Shown: positions 17,064 through 25,231, counted from the stretch's first letter. The stretch is DNA of 64,000 nucleotides from an uncultured Eubacteriales bacterium (GCA_934464615.1 CAKSKA010000009.1:5480-69479); one strand, 5' to 3'. Notes: generated from the sequence alone by a model not told the origin. A program made the numbers and translations.

Positions 17064-17819
17064 TTAATTTTCACTTCGGCACTGTTTGCCGGCACTGTCG
17101 ATTTTATAACCGTCTTTCATAATCAAATCGCTTATAAATACAAACTCATACCCTTGTTCTTTCAGTGTTTTAAGTATAGACGGAAGCGCTTCCGGCGTAT
17201 GATCGGCATCATTATGGAAAAGCACTATGCTGCCGTCGCAAACCTTTGAAGTAACACGTTTGCAAATGCTGTCGGCTGTGGCATTATCCTTCCAGTCAAG
17301 GCTGTCGACCGACCACTGTACGCAATTCATTCCTAGTCCGTTTACGGTATCGACAACGGCGTTGTTGTAATCCCCGTAAGGACATCTGAAAAGCGTAGGT
17401 GTAACGCCTGTAACGGCTGCAATTTTCTCGTTGCAGGACTGAATTTCGTTTTTCATCTGCTCTGTACCGAGTTTTGTCATATAAGGATGTGTGTTGGAAT
17501 GGTTTTGAACCTGATGACCGGCGTCGCTTAACTGTTTTACCGACTCCGGATATTTATCCACCCATGCGCCCACAACAAAAAAAGTCGCCGGAACATCATA
17601 CTCCGCCAATATGTTTATAAGATGTTCCGTATCATCATTTCCCCAAGCGGCGTCAAAACTTATTGCAATTTGCTTTTTATTGTTTTCAACACAGTATATT
17701 GGCAAATGCCTGTCGTTCGAGGCAAACGCACTTACCGAGCCGATTATTGCAATAGCTGCGCAAACGACAATAGCCGTAGCCAGCATAATATGTTTTTTGG
17801 TTATTACAAGCATTTTCAT
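17064..17819 (-). CDS. PdaB-like polysaccharide deacetylase
   Basis: This is a 251-residue NodB-domain protein with an N-terminal membrane/signal segment (about residues 13-33). Motif 1 is ISFDAAWGND, in which the usual second Asp of FDDG is replaced as in PdaB proteins. Motif 2 is HSNTHPYM and motif 3 is RCPYGDYN; SIVLFHND closes the fold. PdaB is a sporulation protein needed to maintain spore integrity. That role is inferred from similarity and from the spo genes elsewhere in the window. Confidence 0.85.
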   Translation of the reverse strand: MKMLVITKKHIMLATAIVVCAAIAIIGSVSAFASNDRHLPIYCVENNKKQIAISFDAAWGNDDTEHLINILAEYDVPATFFVVGAWVDKYPESVKQLSDAGHQVQNHSNTHPYMTKLGTEQMKNEIQSCNEKIAAVTGVTPTLFRCPYGDYNNAVVDTVNGLGMNCVQWSVDSLDWKDNATADSICKRVTSKVCDGSIVLFHNDADHTPEALPSILKTLKEQGYEFVFISDLIMKDGYKIDSAGKQCRSEN

Positions 17820-17900
17820 AATAAATCCCCTCTCCCTGCAAGATATACTATGTAGGGGGTGCTTGTCATTATTACGGACAATTGCTGCAGAATAAAAATA

Positions 17901-17929
17901 AAAGACACACAGTTAAACTGTGTGTCTTT
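17901..17929 (-). terminator. 5S rRNA terminator
   Basis: A 14-base stem with almost no loop (AAAGACACACAGTT and its complement) is followed on the minus strand by a T-rich tail. It directly follows the 5S gene. Confidence 0.85.
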
Positions 17930-17932
17930 AAG

Positions 17933-18050
<118 letters not shown>

Positions 18051-18078
18051 GCATATCACCTTATCGGCGACAAATGAG

Positions 18079-18107
18079 AGTATAACACAAAGCCTACTGC
18101 TTGTCAA
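18079..18107 (-). promoter_or_regulatory. Promoter of the isolated 5S gene
   Basis: On the minus strand, TTGACA (18107-18102) and TATACT (18084-18079) are separated by exactly 17 bases, about 30 bases upstream of the 5S 5' end. Confidence 0.8.
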
Positions 18108-18155
18108 GCATTTTTTAAATTTTTATTGAAAAAATTTTTTATTTACATTTTTTAC

Positions 18156-18184
18156 TTGACAAAGACAGATAACAGGTGTATTAT
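18156..18184 (+). promoter_or_regulatory. Promoter of the ABC-2 exporter operon
   Basis: TTGACA and TATTAT are separated by 17 bases. A perfect palindrome begins 5 bases after the -10, suggesting repression. Confidence 0.75.
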
Positions 18185-18188
18185 GCAA

Positions 18189-18211
18189 CTGTATTAATCG
18201 TTTTAATACAG
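18189..18211 (+). promoter_or_regulatory. Candidate operator palindrome
   Basis: Nine-base arms CTGTATTAA and TTAATACAG with a 5-base spacer overlap the expected transcription start. The position suits a repressor such as a GntR-family protein, but no regulator gene is adjacent. Confidence 0.5.
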
Positions 18212-18235
18212 CAAAAACAGAAAGGATGATTTCAT

Positions 18236-18823
18236 TTGAGGCTGTTAAAAAAATTAAACCGCGGTTTTGTACTTACCCTTGCGGTAATTATAGCCGTATC
18301 GGCGTATTTGGTATATCTTAACGCCGCCCGCAAAAGCGACAGATCCGAAATTGAAAAATTAAACAGCGATTTCTTTGCGGCTTATTCCCGGGCAATGACT
18401 CTGCCCGATGCCGTAATGGCTAAGGAAGGTCTTAAGGAAAAGGATTTTGACGCGCTTGCCGCCGAGAATATGAAGGAGCTTAAAACATATTTTGCCGATA
18501 ACGAACTTTGCGGCAAGTATACGCAAAATGCGCTTTCCGACATTTACGAAAAGCAATACACGGCAAAAAAGGCGGTAGCGGAATGTACGGTTACCGTTGC
18601 GCGCATAAACAACTACAATTTTAACGCGGATTTTGCCTCTGCGGATGTAAGCGTGAATGTAATTTATTCCGGTCCTGCAAGCATACGCGGCAACATAGGC
18701 GAAACTTCGTCCGACCGCTTTTCATCCTCGGAGAGTATGGCTTTCCAAAAAACTGACAGCGGTTGGAAAATATTCTACTTTACCGGTCAGATAATGTACG
18801 GCAACGATAAATTTATAGGTTAG
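18236..18823 (+). CDS. Membrane-anchored protein of unknown function, exporter operon
   Basis: This is a 195-residue protein with an uncleaved-looking N-terminal hydrophobic segment (about residues 9-30) followed by a soluble extracytoplasmic domain. I recognise no family motif. It starts at TTG, with AAAGGATG about 10 bases upstream. It is the first gene of an operon with an ABC ATPase (15 bases downstream) and a permease that has a large extracytoplasmic insert. An accessory or substrate-capture role for the exporter is inferred from this order. Confidence 0.7.
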   Translation: MRLLKKLNRGFVLTLAVIIAVSAYLVYLNAARKSDRSEIEKLNSDFFAAYSRAMTLPDAVMAKEGLKEKDFDALAAENMKELKTYFADNELCGKYTQNALSDIYEKQYTAKKAVAECTVTVARINNYNFNADFASADVSVNVIYSGPASIRGNIGETSSDRFSSSESMAFQKTDSGWKIFYFTGQIMYGNDKFIG

Positions 18824-18838
18824 GCAGGTGACACCGAT

Positions 18839-19765
18839 ATGGAAAAATTACTTGAAATTAAACATCTTTCAAAAAGTTTCGGCAAACGCAAGGTAATAGA
18901 CGATGTTTCCTTTGACGTTTACGGAGGAGAGGTATTCGGATTTTTAGGTCCCAACGGTGCCGGAAAGACGACCACCATTAAAATGGTAATGGGATTTTTG
19001 TTTGCCGACAGCGGTGAAATTAAAATTAACGGAATAAACGTTAAAAAGGACTACGAAAAAGCCATGTCCTACCTTGGCGGAATAGTGGAAAATCCCGAAA
19101 TGTACAAATATTTAAGCGGCAGGAAAAATATAGAAATGTATGCCCGCATACACGATAATGTACCGAAGGAGCGCGTTGACGAAGTTATAAACACCGTAGG
19201 AATGAGTGCGCGCGCAAACGAAAAAATACGCAGATATTCCCTTGGTATGAAACAGCGCATAGGTCTGGCGCAGGCACTTGTACACAAACCAAAAGTGCTT
19301 ATTCTGGATGAGCCGACAAACGGGCTTGATCCTGCCGGAATAAAGGAATTGCGCGATATATTAAAACATCTTGCCCATGAAGAAGGCATAGCCGTTATTG
19401 TATCCAGCCATATGCTGTCCGAAATGCAGCTTATGTGCGACAGAGTAGGTATAATAACCGACGGTCACCTTATAGGCGTTAAAACGGTGGACGAACTTGT
19501 AAACCACACACAGACGGGCGAATACACATTTATAATGAAAAGTGACGCCGACAGCGCCTATGCATTGTTTAAACAAAAGTATCCGAATCACAAAGCGGAA
19601 ATTGACGGTGAAAAACTTACCGTTTACGCGGCGGAAACCGACATACCCGAAATTAACAGACTTTTTGCGGAAAGCGGTCTTAATGTATACGGCATAGAAA
19701 AAAGCGGCGCATCCCTTGAAGAAGCGTTTTTAAGTATTACGGGAGGAGGTCTTGACATTGCGTAA
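18839..19765 (+). CDS. ABC transporter ATP-binding protein (ABC-2 exporter type)
   Basis: This is a 308-residue ATPase. It has Walker A GPNGAGKTTT near residues 37-46, a Q-loop region around VENPEMYKYL, signature YSLGMKQR, Walker B VLILDEPTNGLDPAG and switch His in VIVSSH. An extra C-terminal domain of about 80 residues is typical of bacitracin/lantibiotic-type and Ytr/Bce-like exporter ATPases. It overlaps the permease gene by a few bases. The substrate is unknown. Confidence 0.9.
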   Translation: MEKLLEIKHLSKSFGKRKVIDDVSFDVYGGEVFGFLGPNGAGKTTTIKMVMGFLFADSGEIKINGINVKKDYEKAMSYLGGIVENPEMYKYLSGRKNIEMYARIHDNVPKERVDEVINTVGMSARANEKIRRYSLGMKQRIGLAQALVHKPKVLILDEPTNGLDPAGIKELRDILKHLAHEEGIAVIVSSHMLSEMQLMCDRVGIITDGHLIGVKTVDELVNHTQTGEYTFIMKSDADSAYALFKQKYPNHKAEIDGEKLTVYAAETDIPEINRLFAESGLNVYGIEKSGASLEEAFLSITGGGLDIA

Positions 19766-21353
19766 AATATTTGCATTATGGCAAAACGAGATGTTAAAGG
19801 TAACCAAAAAAGTAAGTATGCTGGTGCTTTTAATTCTTATGGTTCCGGCGGTGCTCGGCATAGGCGGATTCTTTAAAATAATAGAAAAGATAGATTCATC
19901 CTATGCTTACTACAGAACCGACGATTACTATACAAGCGACGAATATTACAAAGAAATCTCGGAATCTTTTAAAATTAAAGATACCGAAGCCAAACAAAAA
20001 CAAACCGAATATAAAAACGCCGCAGCCGCACTTGAGGCGGCATATGCAAACGTCGGTGACATATCGTCGCTTGAAAAAAAGGTAAACGACGCCTCATCGG
20101 CTTTTGAGTCTGCCGTGGGCGATGCAGCATCGGCAAAAAACGAACTCACGCAGGTCGAATTATGCAAAAAATACAAGATAGAAACAAACAACAACGGTTA
20201 TCTTGCATCTCTTGTGTTTGATGCATCGTCCGCAGAGTCCGAAATTTACGAACTTTCATTTGACGCCGACGCAAACAAAAAGGAAATAGAGCGAAACCAA
20301 GCCCGTATTGACAGGGCAAAGGATATAATGGAAAGAAAATCCTACAAGGATTATATTGCTTTAAAGTCCGAAGATATAAAAAGCCAAAAACTGCCCGAGC
20401 AGGAAGAAAAGATTTACCTTGAAACGCTTGAACTTAAACTCAAATACGATCCGGACGGAATAAATCTGGGCAGCGAATTCAATTCGGCTCTGGACACTGT
20501 GGAAACGTATAAAAAATCCCTTTTGGACAACATAAATTATACCGTAACCCCTAACGTTCCGCTCTCGGTCGAACAAAAAGAGGATATACAAAATTCCCTG
20601 CTTGTTATGTACAAAAAACTCGATGACAAAATTATAGTTCCGAATGCGGACGGTGACAATTATTTTGACTACAAGCCGATTGCCGTATCCGCAATGCAGT
20701 CGGTTGCAATGTCCGTAGTTCTGATTTTAATGATAATTACCGCCGGCGGCAGCATTTCGCAGGAAATTTCGTCGGGCTCAATAAAATCGCTTATCATTTC
20801 CCCCACGCGACGCTGGAAGATATTTACCGCAAAAGCGCTGTCAATACTTACAGTAGGTATTATTGCAACCGTTGCGGCGGCGGTCTTGTCTACGGCGGGC
20901 GCGTATATATGGTTCGGCGGCAACGCACTTACGCCTTATGTTTACGCGTCCGGCGGTACCGCACATAAAATTCCTGCAGTTTTATATGCGTTTGCTTCCT
21001 GTTTTACAGACCTTATTCCCATAATAGTATACTCGGCATTTGCGTTTATGCTGTCCGTAATAACACGCAACACGGCGGCGTCGGTTTCGGTACCTATAGC
21101 GATATACTTTTTGGGCTCTACGGCATTTACCATCCTTACAAAATTCGTCAGCGGAGAATGGCTTAAATTCCTGCCGTTTATGAATTTGGATTTTACAAAA
21201 GCCATATTCCCGAATTCCGATTTAAGCGAAATGATTTCCGGAATTTCGGTAGCTGCGTCGCCGTCGCTTACATTTTCCGTAATATATGTTGCGGTGCTTA
21301 TGCTGTGTATGCTTTATACCGCGTTCGATTCCTTTACAAGACGCGATATTTAA
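19758..21353 (+). CDS. ABC-2 type permease with large extracytoplasmic coiled-coil insert
   Basis: This is a protein of about 531 residues. One membrane segment near residues 18-38 is followed by about 270 mostly polar residues rich in Lys, Glu, Ala and Asp, likely outside the membrane and partly coiled coil. Five or six membrane segments fill the C-terminal half. The segment SGSIKSLIISPTRRWKIFTAK is typical of ABC-2 permeases. The TTG at 19758 is favoured over a TTG at 19752 because the GGAGG at 19743-19747 is then well spaced. Confidence 0.82.
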   Translation: MRKIFALWQNEMLKVTKKVSMLVLLILMVPAVLGIGGFFKIIEKIDSSYAYYRTDDYYTSDEYYKEISESFKIKDTEAKQKQTEYKNAAAALEAAYANVGDISSLEKKVNDASSAFESAVGDAASAKNELTQVELCKKYKIETNNNGYLASLVFDASSAESEIYELSFDADANKKEIERNQARIDRAKDIMERKSYKDYIALKSEDIKSQKLPEQEEKIYLETLELKLKYDPDGINLGSEFNSALDTVETYKKSLLDNINYTVTPNVPLSVEQKEDIQNSLLVMYKKLDDKIIVPNADGDNYFDYKPIAVSAMQSVAMSVVLILMIITAGGSISQEISSGSIKSLIISPTRRWKIFTAKALSILTVGIIATVAAAVLSTAGAYIWFGGNALTPYVYASGGTAHKIPAVLYAFASCFTDLIPIIVYSAFAFMLSVITRNTAASVSVPIAIYFLGSTAFTILTKFVSGEWLKFLPFMNLDFTKAIFPNSDLSEMISGISVAASPSLTFSVIYVAVLMLCMLYTAFDSFTRRDI

Positions 21354-21354
21354 G

Positions 21355-21383
21355 TTGACAAAAAAACTGCATATTTGTATAAT
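21355..21383 (+). promoter_or_regulatory. galT promoter
   Basis: A perfect -35 TTGACA and -10 TATAAT are separated by 17 bases. The site begins one base after the ABC permease stop and overlaps the start of the upstream operon's terminator. Confidence 0.85.
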
Positions 21384-21419
21384 AATATGATGGTAGTGAA
21401 AACTGCCGTCATATTTTTT
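21384..21419 (+). terminator. Terminator of the exporter operon, inside the galT leader
   Basis: A 14-pair stem (two G-U pairs) is capped by a GAAA tetraloop and followed by TTTT. The galT start point would lie within the left arm, so galT transcripts probably lack the complete hairpin. Confidence 0.75.
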
Positions 21420-21434
21420 ACGGAGTGAAATAAA

Positions 21435-22925
21435 GTGATTTACAACAGCATTGCAAAATTGGTTGCATACGGACTTGAAAAGGATTTTTATAAACCGCAG
21501 GATAAAATTTATATTACAAATAAAATTTTAGACGCGTTGCATCTTGATACATATGAAGAACCGGAAACGGAATATAAAAATATCGATCTTGAATCAACGC
21601 TTAAAGAACTGCTGGATTATGCGGTTGAAAAGGGTATTATAGAAGATTCCACCGTATATCGTGATTTGTTTGATACACGTCTTATGGGACTTTTGCTGCC
21701 GCTGCCGAGTACCGTAACGCAAAAGTTTTACGAGCTTTACAAGGTGTCGCCCAAAGCCGCGACGGATTATTTTTATAAATTCAGCTGCGACAGCGACTAC
21801 ATACGCCGTTACAGGATAAAAAAAGACGTTAAATGGGTTACCGCCACCGAATACGGCGACCTTGACATTACAATAAATCTTTCAAAGCCGGAAAAAGATC
21901 CCAAAGCCATCGCCGCCGCAAAGGCCGCACCGCAAAACGGATACCCAAAATGCCTGCTTTGCAAGGAAAACGAGGGTTACGCCGGCAGAATAAACAGCCC
22001 CGCAAGGCAAAATCACAGGATTCAGCCGGTAACTATCAATAACCAACCGTGGATGTTCCAATATTCTCCGTATGTTTATTATAACGAGCATTGCATTGTA
22101 TTCAATTCCAAGCATACTCCAATGTCAATTAACAATGATACATTTGTAAAATTGTTTGATTTTGTAAAGTTGTTTCCGCATTATTTTGTAGGTTCAAACG
22201 CGGACCTGCCGATTGTAGGCGGCTCCATTTTAAGCCACGATCACTTCCAGGGCGGACATTATACATTTGCAATGGCAAAAGCCCCGATTGAACATCCCCT
22301 TACCTTTGCGGGATTTGAGGATGTTAAAGCGGGAACGGTCAAATGGCCTATGTCAGTAATAAGACTTTGTGCAAATGATACCGACAGAATTATAGCCCTT
22401 GCACGAAAGATTCTTGCCGCATGGCGCGGTTATACGGATGAGGACGCATTTATTTTTGCACAGACAGACGGTGTACCGCACAACACAATAACGCCTATTG
22501 CGCGCAAAAACGGTGAGAATTTTGAACTTGACCTTGTATTGCGCAACAATATAACAACACCCGAACACCCCCTCGGCGTTTATCATCCGCATGCGGAACT
22601 TCATCACATTAAAAAAGAAAATATCGGTCTTATAGAGGTTATGGGACTGGCTGTTTTACCCTCCCGTCTTAAAAATGAGATGGCACTGCTTAAAACAGCG
22701 CTTGTAAACGGCACGGATATACACGACGATCCGATTCTTTCAAAACATGCGCCGTGGACCGAAATGCTGCGTAAAAAATACAAAGATATAAACGAAGAAA
22801 ACGCGGACAAAATACTGAAAGACGAAATAGGCTTGGTATTTATGAAGACGCTTGAGGACGCCGGTGTTTACAAACGAACACCCGAAGGTATTGCGGCATT
22901 TATTAAATTTGCCGAAAGCGTATAA
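21435..22925 (+). CDS. galT: UDP-glucose--hexose-1-phosphate uridylyltransferase, class II
   Basis: This is a 496-residue GalT of the Firmicutes class. It exchanges UMP between UDP-glucose and galactose-1-phosphate in the Leloir pathway. The CLLCKENEGYAGR zinc-site region, the GGSILSHDHFQGGHYTFAM nucleotide-transfer motif and the HPHAELHHIKKENIGLIEVMG segment identify it. The GTG start has CGGAGTG nine bases upstream. It is a single-gene unit: galK and galE are not in the window. Confidence 0.95.
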   Translation: MIYNSIAKLVAYGLEKDFYKPQDKIYITNKILDALHLDTYEEPETEYKNIDLESTLKELLDYAVEKGIIEDSTVYRDLFDTRLMGLLLPLPSTVTQKFYELYKVSPKAATDYFYKFSCDSDYIRRYRIKKDVKWVTATEYGDLDITINLSKPEKDPKAIAAAKAAPQNGYPKCLLCKENEGYAGRINSPARQNHRIQPVTINNQPWMFQYSPYVYYNEHCIVFNSKHTPMSINNDTFVKLFDFVKLFPHYFVGSNADLPIVGGSILSHDHFQGGHYTFAMAKAPIEHPLTFAGFEDVKAGTVKWPMSVIRLCANDTDRIIALARKILAAWRGYTDEDAFIFAQTDGVPHNTITPIARKNGENFELDLVLRNNITTPEHPLGVYHPHAELHHIKKENIGLIEVMGLAVLPSRLKNEMALLKTALVNGTDIHDDPILSKHAPWTEMLRKKYKDINEENADKILKDEIGLVFMKTLEDAGVYKRTPEGIAAFIKFAESV

Positions 22926-22932
22926 AAAACAC

Positions 22933-22961
22933 TTGATTTTTAGGTTGTAAGTCTGTATAAT
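22933..22961 (+). promoter_or_regulatory. tRNA-Ser promoter
   Basis: TTGATT and TATAAT are separated by 17 bases, 18 bases upstream of the tRNA. Confidence 0.75.
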
Positions 22962-22979
22962 AGACAAGCAACCTGTTTT

Positions 22980-23072
22980 GGAGATGTCGCCTAGTCCGGT
23001 CGAGGGCGCACGATTGGAAATCGTGTAACTGTTAATCGCAGTTCGAGAGTTCGAATCTCTCCATCTCCGCCA
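22980..23072 (+). tRNA. tRNA-Ser (anticodon GGA)
   Basis: Acceptor arms GGAGATG (22980-22986) and CATCTCC (23062-23068) are followed by discriminator G and an encoded CCA. The anticodon loop ATTGGAAAT gives GGA. A long variable arm (about TGTAACTGTTAATCGCA) marks a class II tRNA, and the T-loop is TTCGAAT. The total length of about 93 bases suits tRNA-Ser. Confidence 0.95.
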
Positions 23073-23103
23073 TAATATAGGGACAAAATAAATGTCTCCT
23101 GCG

Positions 23104-23131
23104 AAAAGTCCGATTATATCGGACTTTTTTT
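23104..23131 (+). terminator. tRNA-Ser terminator
   Basis: Arms AAGTCCGA and TCGGACTT are followed by a seven-T run. It lies 31 bases after the tRNA. Confidence 0.85.
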
Positions 23132-23198
23132 GTTGTCCGAATACCGCCTTTTACCCGGTGAAAGTTTCATTGCGATGGATTTTTTAACCGTTTTATGT

Positions 23199-23297
23199 TA
23201 TAATCAACTCAATAAATCGGAATTTGCAATTACGGGAGAGCATAGAATTATGGTCAATAAAAGATATTATGAAAAACTCGGCGGTTTGCCGAATTGA
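23199..23297 (+). pseudogene. Promoter, ribosome site and 15-codon open frame: possible gene stub
   Basis: A -10 TATAAT (23199-23204) is followed by GGGAGAG and an ATG at 23250. That opens a frame of only 15 codons (MVNKRYYEKLGGLPN) before TGA. It looks like the 5' end of a gene whose body is gone, or a leader peptide. The rest of the 22.93-23.48 kb interval holds the tRNA unit, a hairpin at 23308-23344 and a coding-like remnant on the other strand. Confidence 0.3.
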
Positions 23298-23307
23298 ACA
23301 AATATAC

Positions 23308-23344
23308 AAAGCCGCTGATTTTCATTTGAAAATCAAGCGGCTTT
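23308..23344. terminator. Hairpin between gene stub and ferredoxin gene
   Basis: Sixteen paired bases (AAAGCCGC... and its complement) contain one bulged A and a short loop. It probably ends minus-strand transcription from the Fe-S gene, though the T-run is poor. Confidence 0.5.
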
Positions 23345-23481
23345 CACGTTTTCGGGAACGATAAAAAGCATAAACCTGCCGAACGGAACAATCTGTATGG
23401 CAAAAGTAAAATCATGCGGTTTGCCGATTATGCCGTCCGGCAGTGCTGTGGTAATTCCGATAACTGCTGCCGGTCGGTTTC
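23336..23481 (-). pseudogene. Coding-like remnant downstream of the Fe-S protein
   Basis: Directly after the Fe-S gene stop, the -1-shifted minus frame stays open for about 49 codons with a protein-like composition (it includes GITTALPDGIIGKPHDFTFA and ends VPENVKAA). It ends inside the hairpin at 23308-23344. No start codon or ribosome site fits it as a separate gene. It could be the C-terminal end of a lost or frameshifted gene. I do not recognise the family. Confidence 0.25.
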
Positions 23482-24192
23482 CTAATCGAGTATATTTCCG
23501 TCCGTGGAAATAGTTACGACCTGCCACGGAATGAATTTTCCGCTGTTCTGTAAAGCGGTTTTCGCTGCGTGCTCCAATCCGCCGCAGCACGGAACCTCCA
23601 TACGCACGACGGTCACACTTTTAATGTCATTATTGCGAATAATTTCAGTGAGCTTCTCGGAATAATCCACGCTATCCAATTTAGGACAGCCGACAAGCGT
23701 AATGTGTCCCTTTATGAAGCGCTCATGGAATGCGGCATAGGCATATGCCGTGCAGTCGGCGGCGATAAGCAGCTTCGCACCGTCAAAGTAAGGTGCGTTT
23801 ACGGGAACGAGTTTGATTTGTACCGGCCACTGCGAAAGGCGGCTTTGTGCCGCGGCAGGAGCAGTCTCAACGTCAGACGGCTCTGTGTGTCGTATCGTTT
23901 TCATCCGTGTTCCCGGACAGCCACCGTGAAGGTGCATCCCCTCATGCTGCATCTTTTTCTGCTTATTTGCCAGCACTGCGGCCTCGTCATAAGCGGCAGC
24001 TTCGCGTTCTACAAATGAGATAGCCCCGGTGGGACAAGCGGGCAGACAGTCGCCCAAACCGTCGCAGTAGTCATCCCGCATCAGTTGCGCTTTCCCATCC
24101 ACCATGGCAATAGCGCCCTCATGACAGGCGGCGGCGCAAGCACCGCAGCCGTTGCATTTTTCCTGATCTATCTCAATAATTCTTCTTTTCAT
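23482..24192 (-). CDS. 4Fe-4S ferredoxin-domain protein
   Basis: This is a 236-residue protein. Residues 1-60 form a two-cluster ferredoxin domain: first motif CNGCGACAAACHEGA, second YCDGLGDCLPACPTGA. A linker contains HLHGGCPG. The C-terminal part has Cys in LIAADCTAYAYAAF, LVGCPKLD and VPCCGG, suggesting further metal binding. Proteins of this build are found beside Crp/Fnr-type regulators in clostridia, as here, where the two genes diverge from a shared operator region. A redox or nitrosative-stress role is inferred. Codon use is richer in CTG and ATC than in neighbouring genes. Confidence 0.85.
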   Translation of the reverse strand: MKRRIIEIDQEKCNGCGACAAACHEGAIAMVDGKAQLMRDDYCDGLGDCLPACPTGAISFVEREAAAYDEAAVLANKQKKMQHEGMHLHGGCPGTRMKTIRHTEPSDVETAPAAAQSRLSQWPVQIKLVPVNAPYFDGAKLLIAADCTAYAYAAFHERFIKGHITLVGCPKLDSVDYSEKLTEIIRNNDIKSVTVVRMEVPCCGGLEHAAKTALQNSGKFIPWQVVTISTDGNILD

Positions 24193-24225
24193 AATTGTGC
24201 CTCCTTGCTTTTCTGCCTATATTAT

Positions 24226-24263
24226 AGTATAATAAAATCAACAAGTCTGTTGAATATTCAACA
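24226..24263. promoter_or_regulatory. Divergent promoter with three phased half-sites
   Basis: TCAACA (24238-24243), TGTTGA (24248-24253) and TCAACA (24258-24263) alternate in orientation exactly 10 bases apart, making two overlapping palindromes. A plus -10 (TATAAT, 24228-24233) lies just upstream of them. A minus promoter (TTCAAC 24254-24249, 17 bases, TATACT 24231-24226) overlaps them. This arrangement would let the Crp-family protein repress itself and control the Fe-S gene. Confidence 0.6.
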
Positions 24264-24277
24264 AAAGAGGATTTTTT

Positions 24278-24940
24278 ATGAAAAAATTTTTATCCGTTCT
24301 TCGCTCGTCTCAGCTTTTCTCCGGCATTTCCGAAGATGAACTTACAGCCATGCTGTCCTGCCTTGGCACAAGAAAAGAAGATTTTCCGAAAGGAACCTTT
24401 GTACTGCGAGCCGGAGATACAGTAGATTCGATCGGCCTTGTGCTGTCGGGAAGTGTTCTGATTATACAGGAGGACATTTGGGGAAACCGCAATATTCTCT
24501 CCAAAGCAGGACCGGGACAGACATTTGCCGCCGCATATGCCTGTGCCCCCGGTTCCAGACTGAATGCAGGCGTATTAGCGGAAACACCCGTCACCGTAAT
24601 TTTCCTTAATGTAAAGCGCATCCTTGACGTGTGTCCGTCCGCCTGCACACACCACAACCGAATCATCCGAAACCTACTGAGTGAACTTGCAGAGAAAAAT
24701 CTGCGATTCAATGAAAAACTCACACATATGGGACAGCGTACCACAAGGTCAAAAATTATGTCCTATCTTTCCGCCGAGGCTCAGCGGCGCGGAAAATACG
24801 AATTTGACATTCCTTTTTCAAGGCAGCAGCTTGCGGATTATCTTGCAGTTGAGCGCAGCGGGCTGTCATCGGAGCTTGGAAAGATGAAAAAGGACGGACT
24901 CCTCGATTACCGCAAAAGTCATTTTATTTTAAAGGTGTAA
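24278..24940 (+). CDS. Crp/Fnr-family transcriptional regulator
   Basis: This is a 220-residue protein with an N-terminal cyclic-nucleotide-type sensing beta roll (about residues 10-120), a dimerisation helix and a C-terminal winged helix. The recognition region is FSRQQLADYLAVERSGLSSELGKMKKDG. There is no N-terminal Cys cluster like that of Fnr, so it would not sense oxygen through its own Fe-S cluster in the classical way. It diverges from the ferredoxin-domain gene across an operator region with three half-sites. Signal and targets are unknown. Confidence 0.88.
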   Translation: MKKFLSVLRSSQLFSGISEDELTAMLSCLGTRKEDFPKGTFVLRAGDTVDSIGLVLSGSVLIIQEDIWGNRNILSKAGPGQTFAAAYACAPGSRLNAGVLAETPVTVIFLNVKRILDVCPSACTHHNRIIRNLLSELAEKNLRFNEKLTHMGQRTTRSKIMSYLSAEAQRRGKYEFDIPFSRQQLADYLAVERSGLSSELGKMKKDGLLDYRKSHFILKV

Positions 24941-25008
24941 CAGGGCTTTAAACTACCATACTAAAAAATTTTACAGACCTTTTAAAATAAATTTATTTAA
25001 TTATGTTC

Positions 25009-25109
25009 TTGACATAATTTACAAAATATGTTATTGTATTCATGCAGTTAGCCGTGTCTAACTAAAGACACGGCTTTGCTTGCCTTCTTTAGTTAGCATA
25101 TGCTAACTA
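25009..25109 (+). promoter_or_regulatory. Promoter with twin GTTAG-N6-CTAAC boxes before DUF3793
   Basis: TTGACA (25009-25014) and TATTGT (25032-25037) are spaced 17 bases. Box 1 (AGTTAG-N6-CTAACT, 25046-25063) covers the expected start point. Box 2 (25090-25109) is a perfect 20-base palindrome of the same type. The form resembles DtxR/IdeR-family iron-repressor operators. A GCCGTGTC/GACACGGC hairpin (25051-25074) overlaps box 1. The rest of the 24.94-25.23 kb interval shows no gene. Confidence 0.6.
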
Positions 25110-25231
25110 GTTGTCGGTAATTCGCATACTTAACTTTATTTTGCAAACAATAATATTTGAAAGTAAAAACCATTGCGGCAAAAATTTTAAGTATATTTTG
25201 CTTTGCAATAAACCAAAAACGGAGGATAAAA

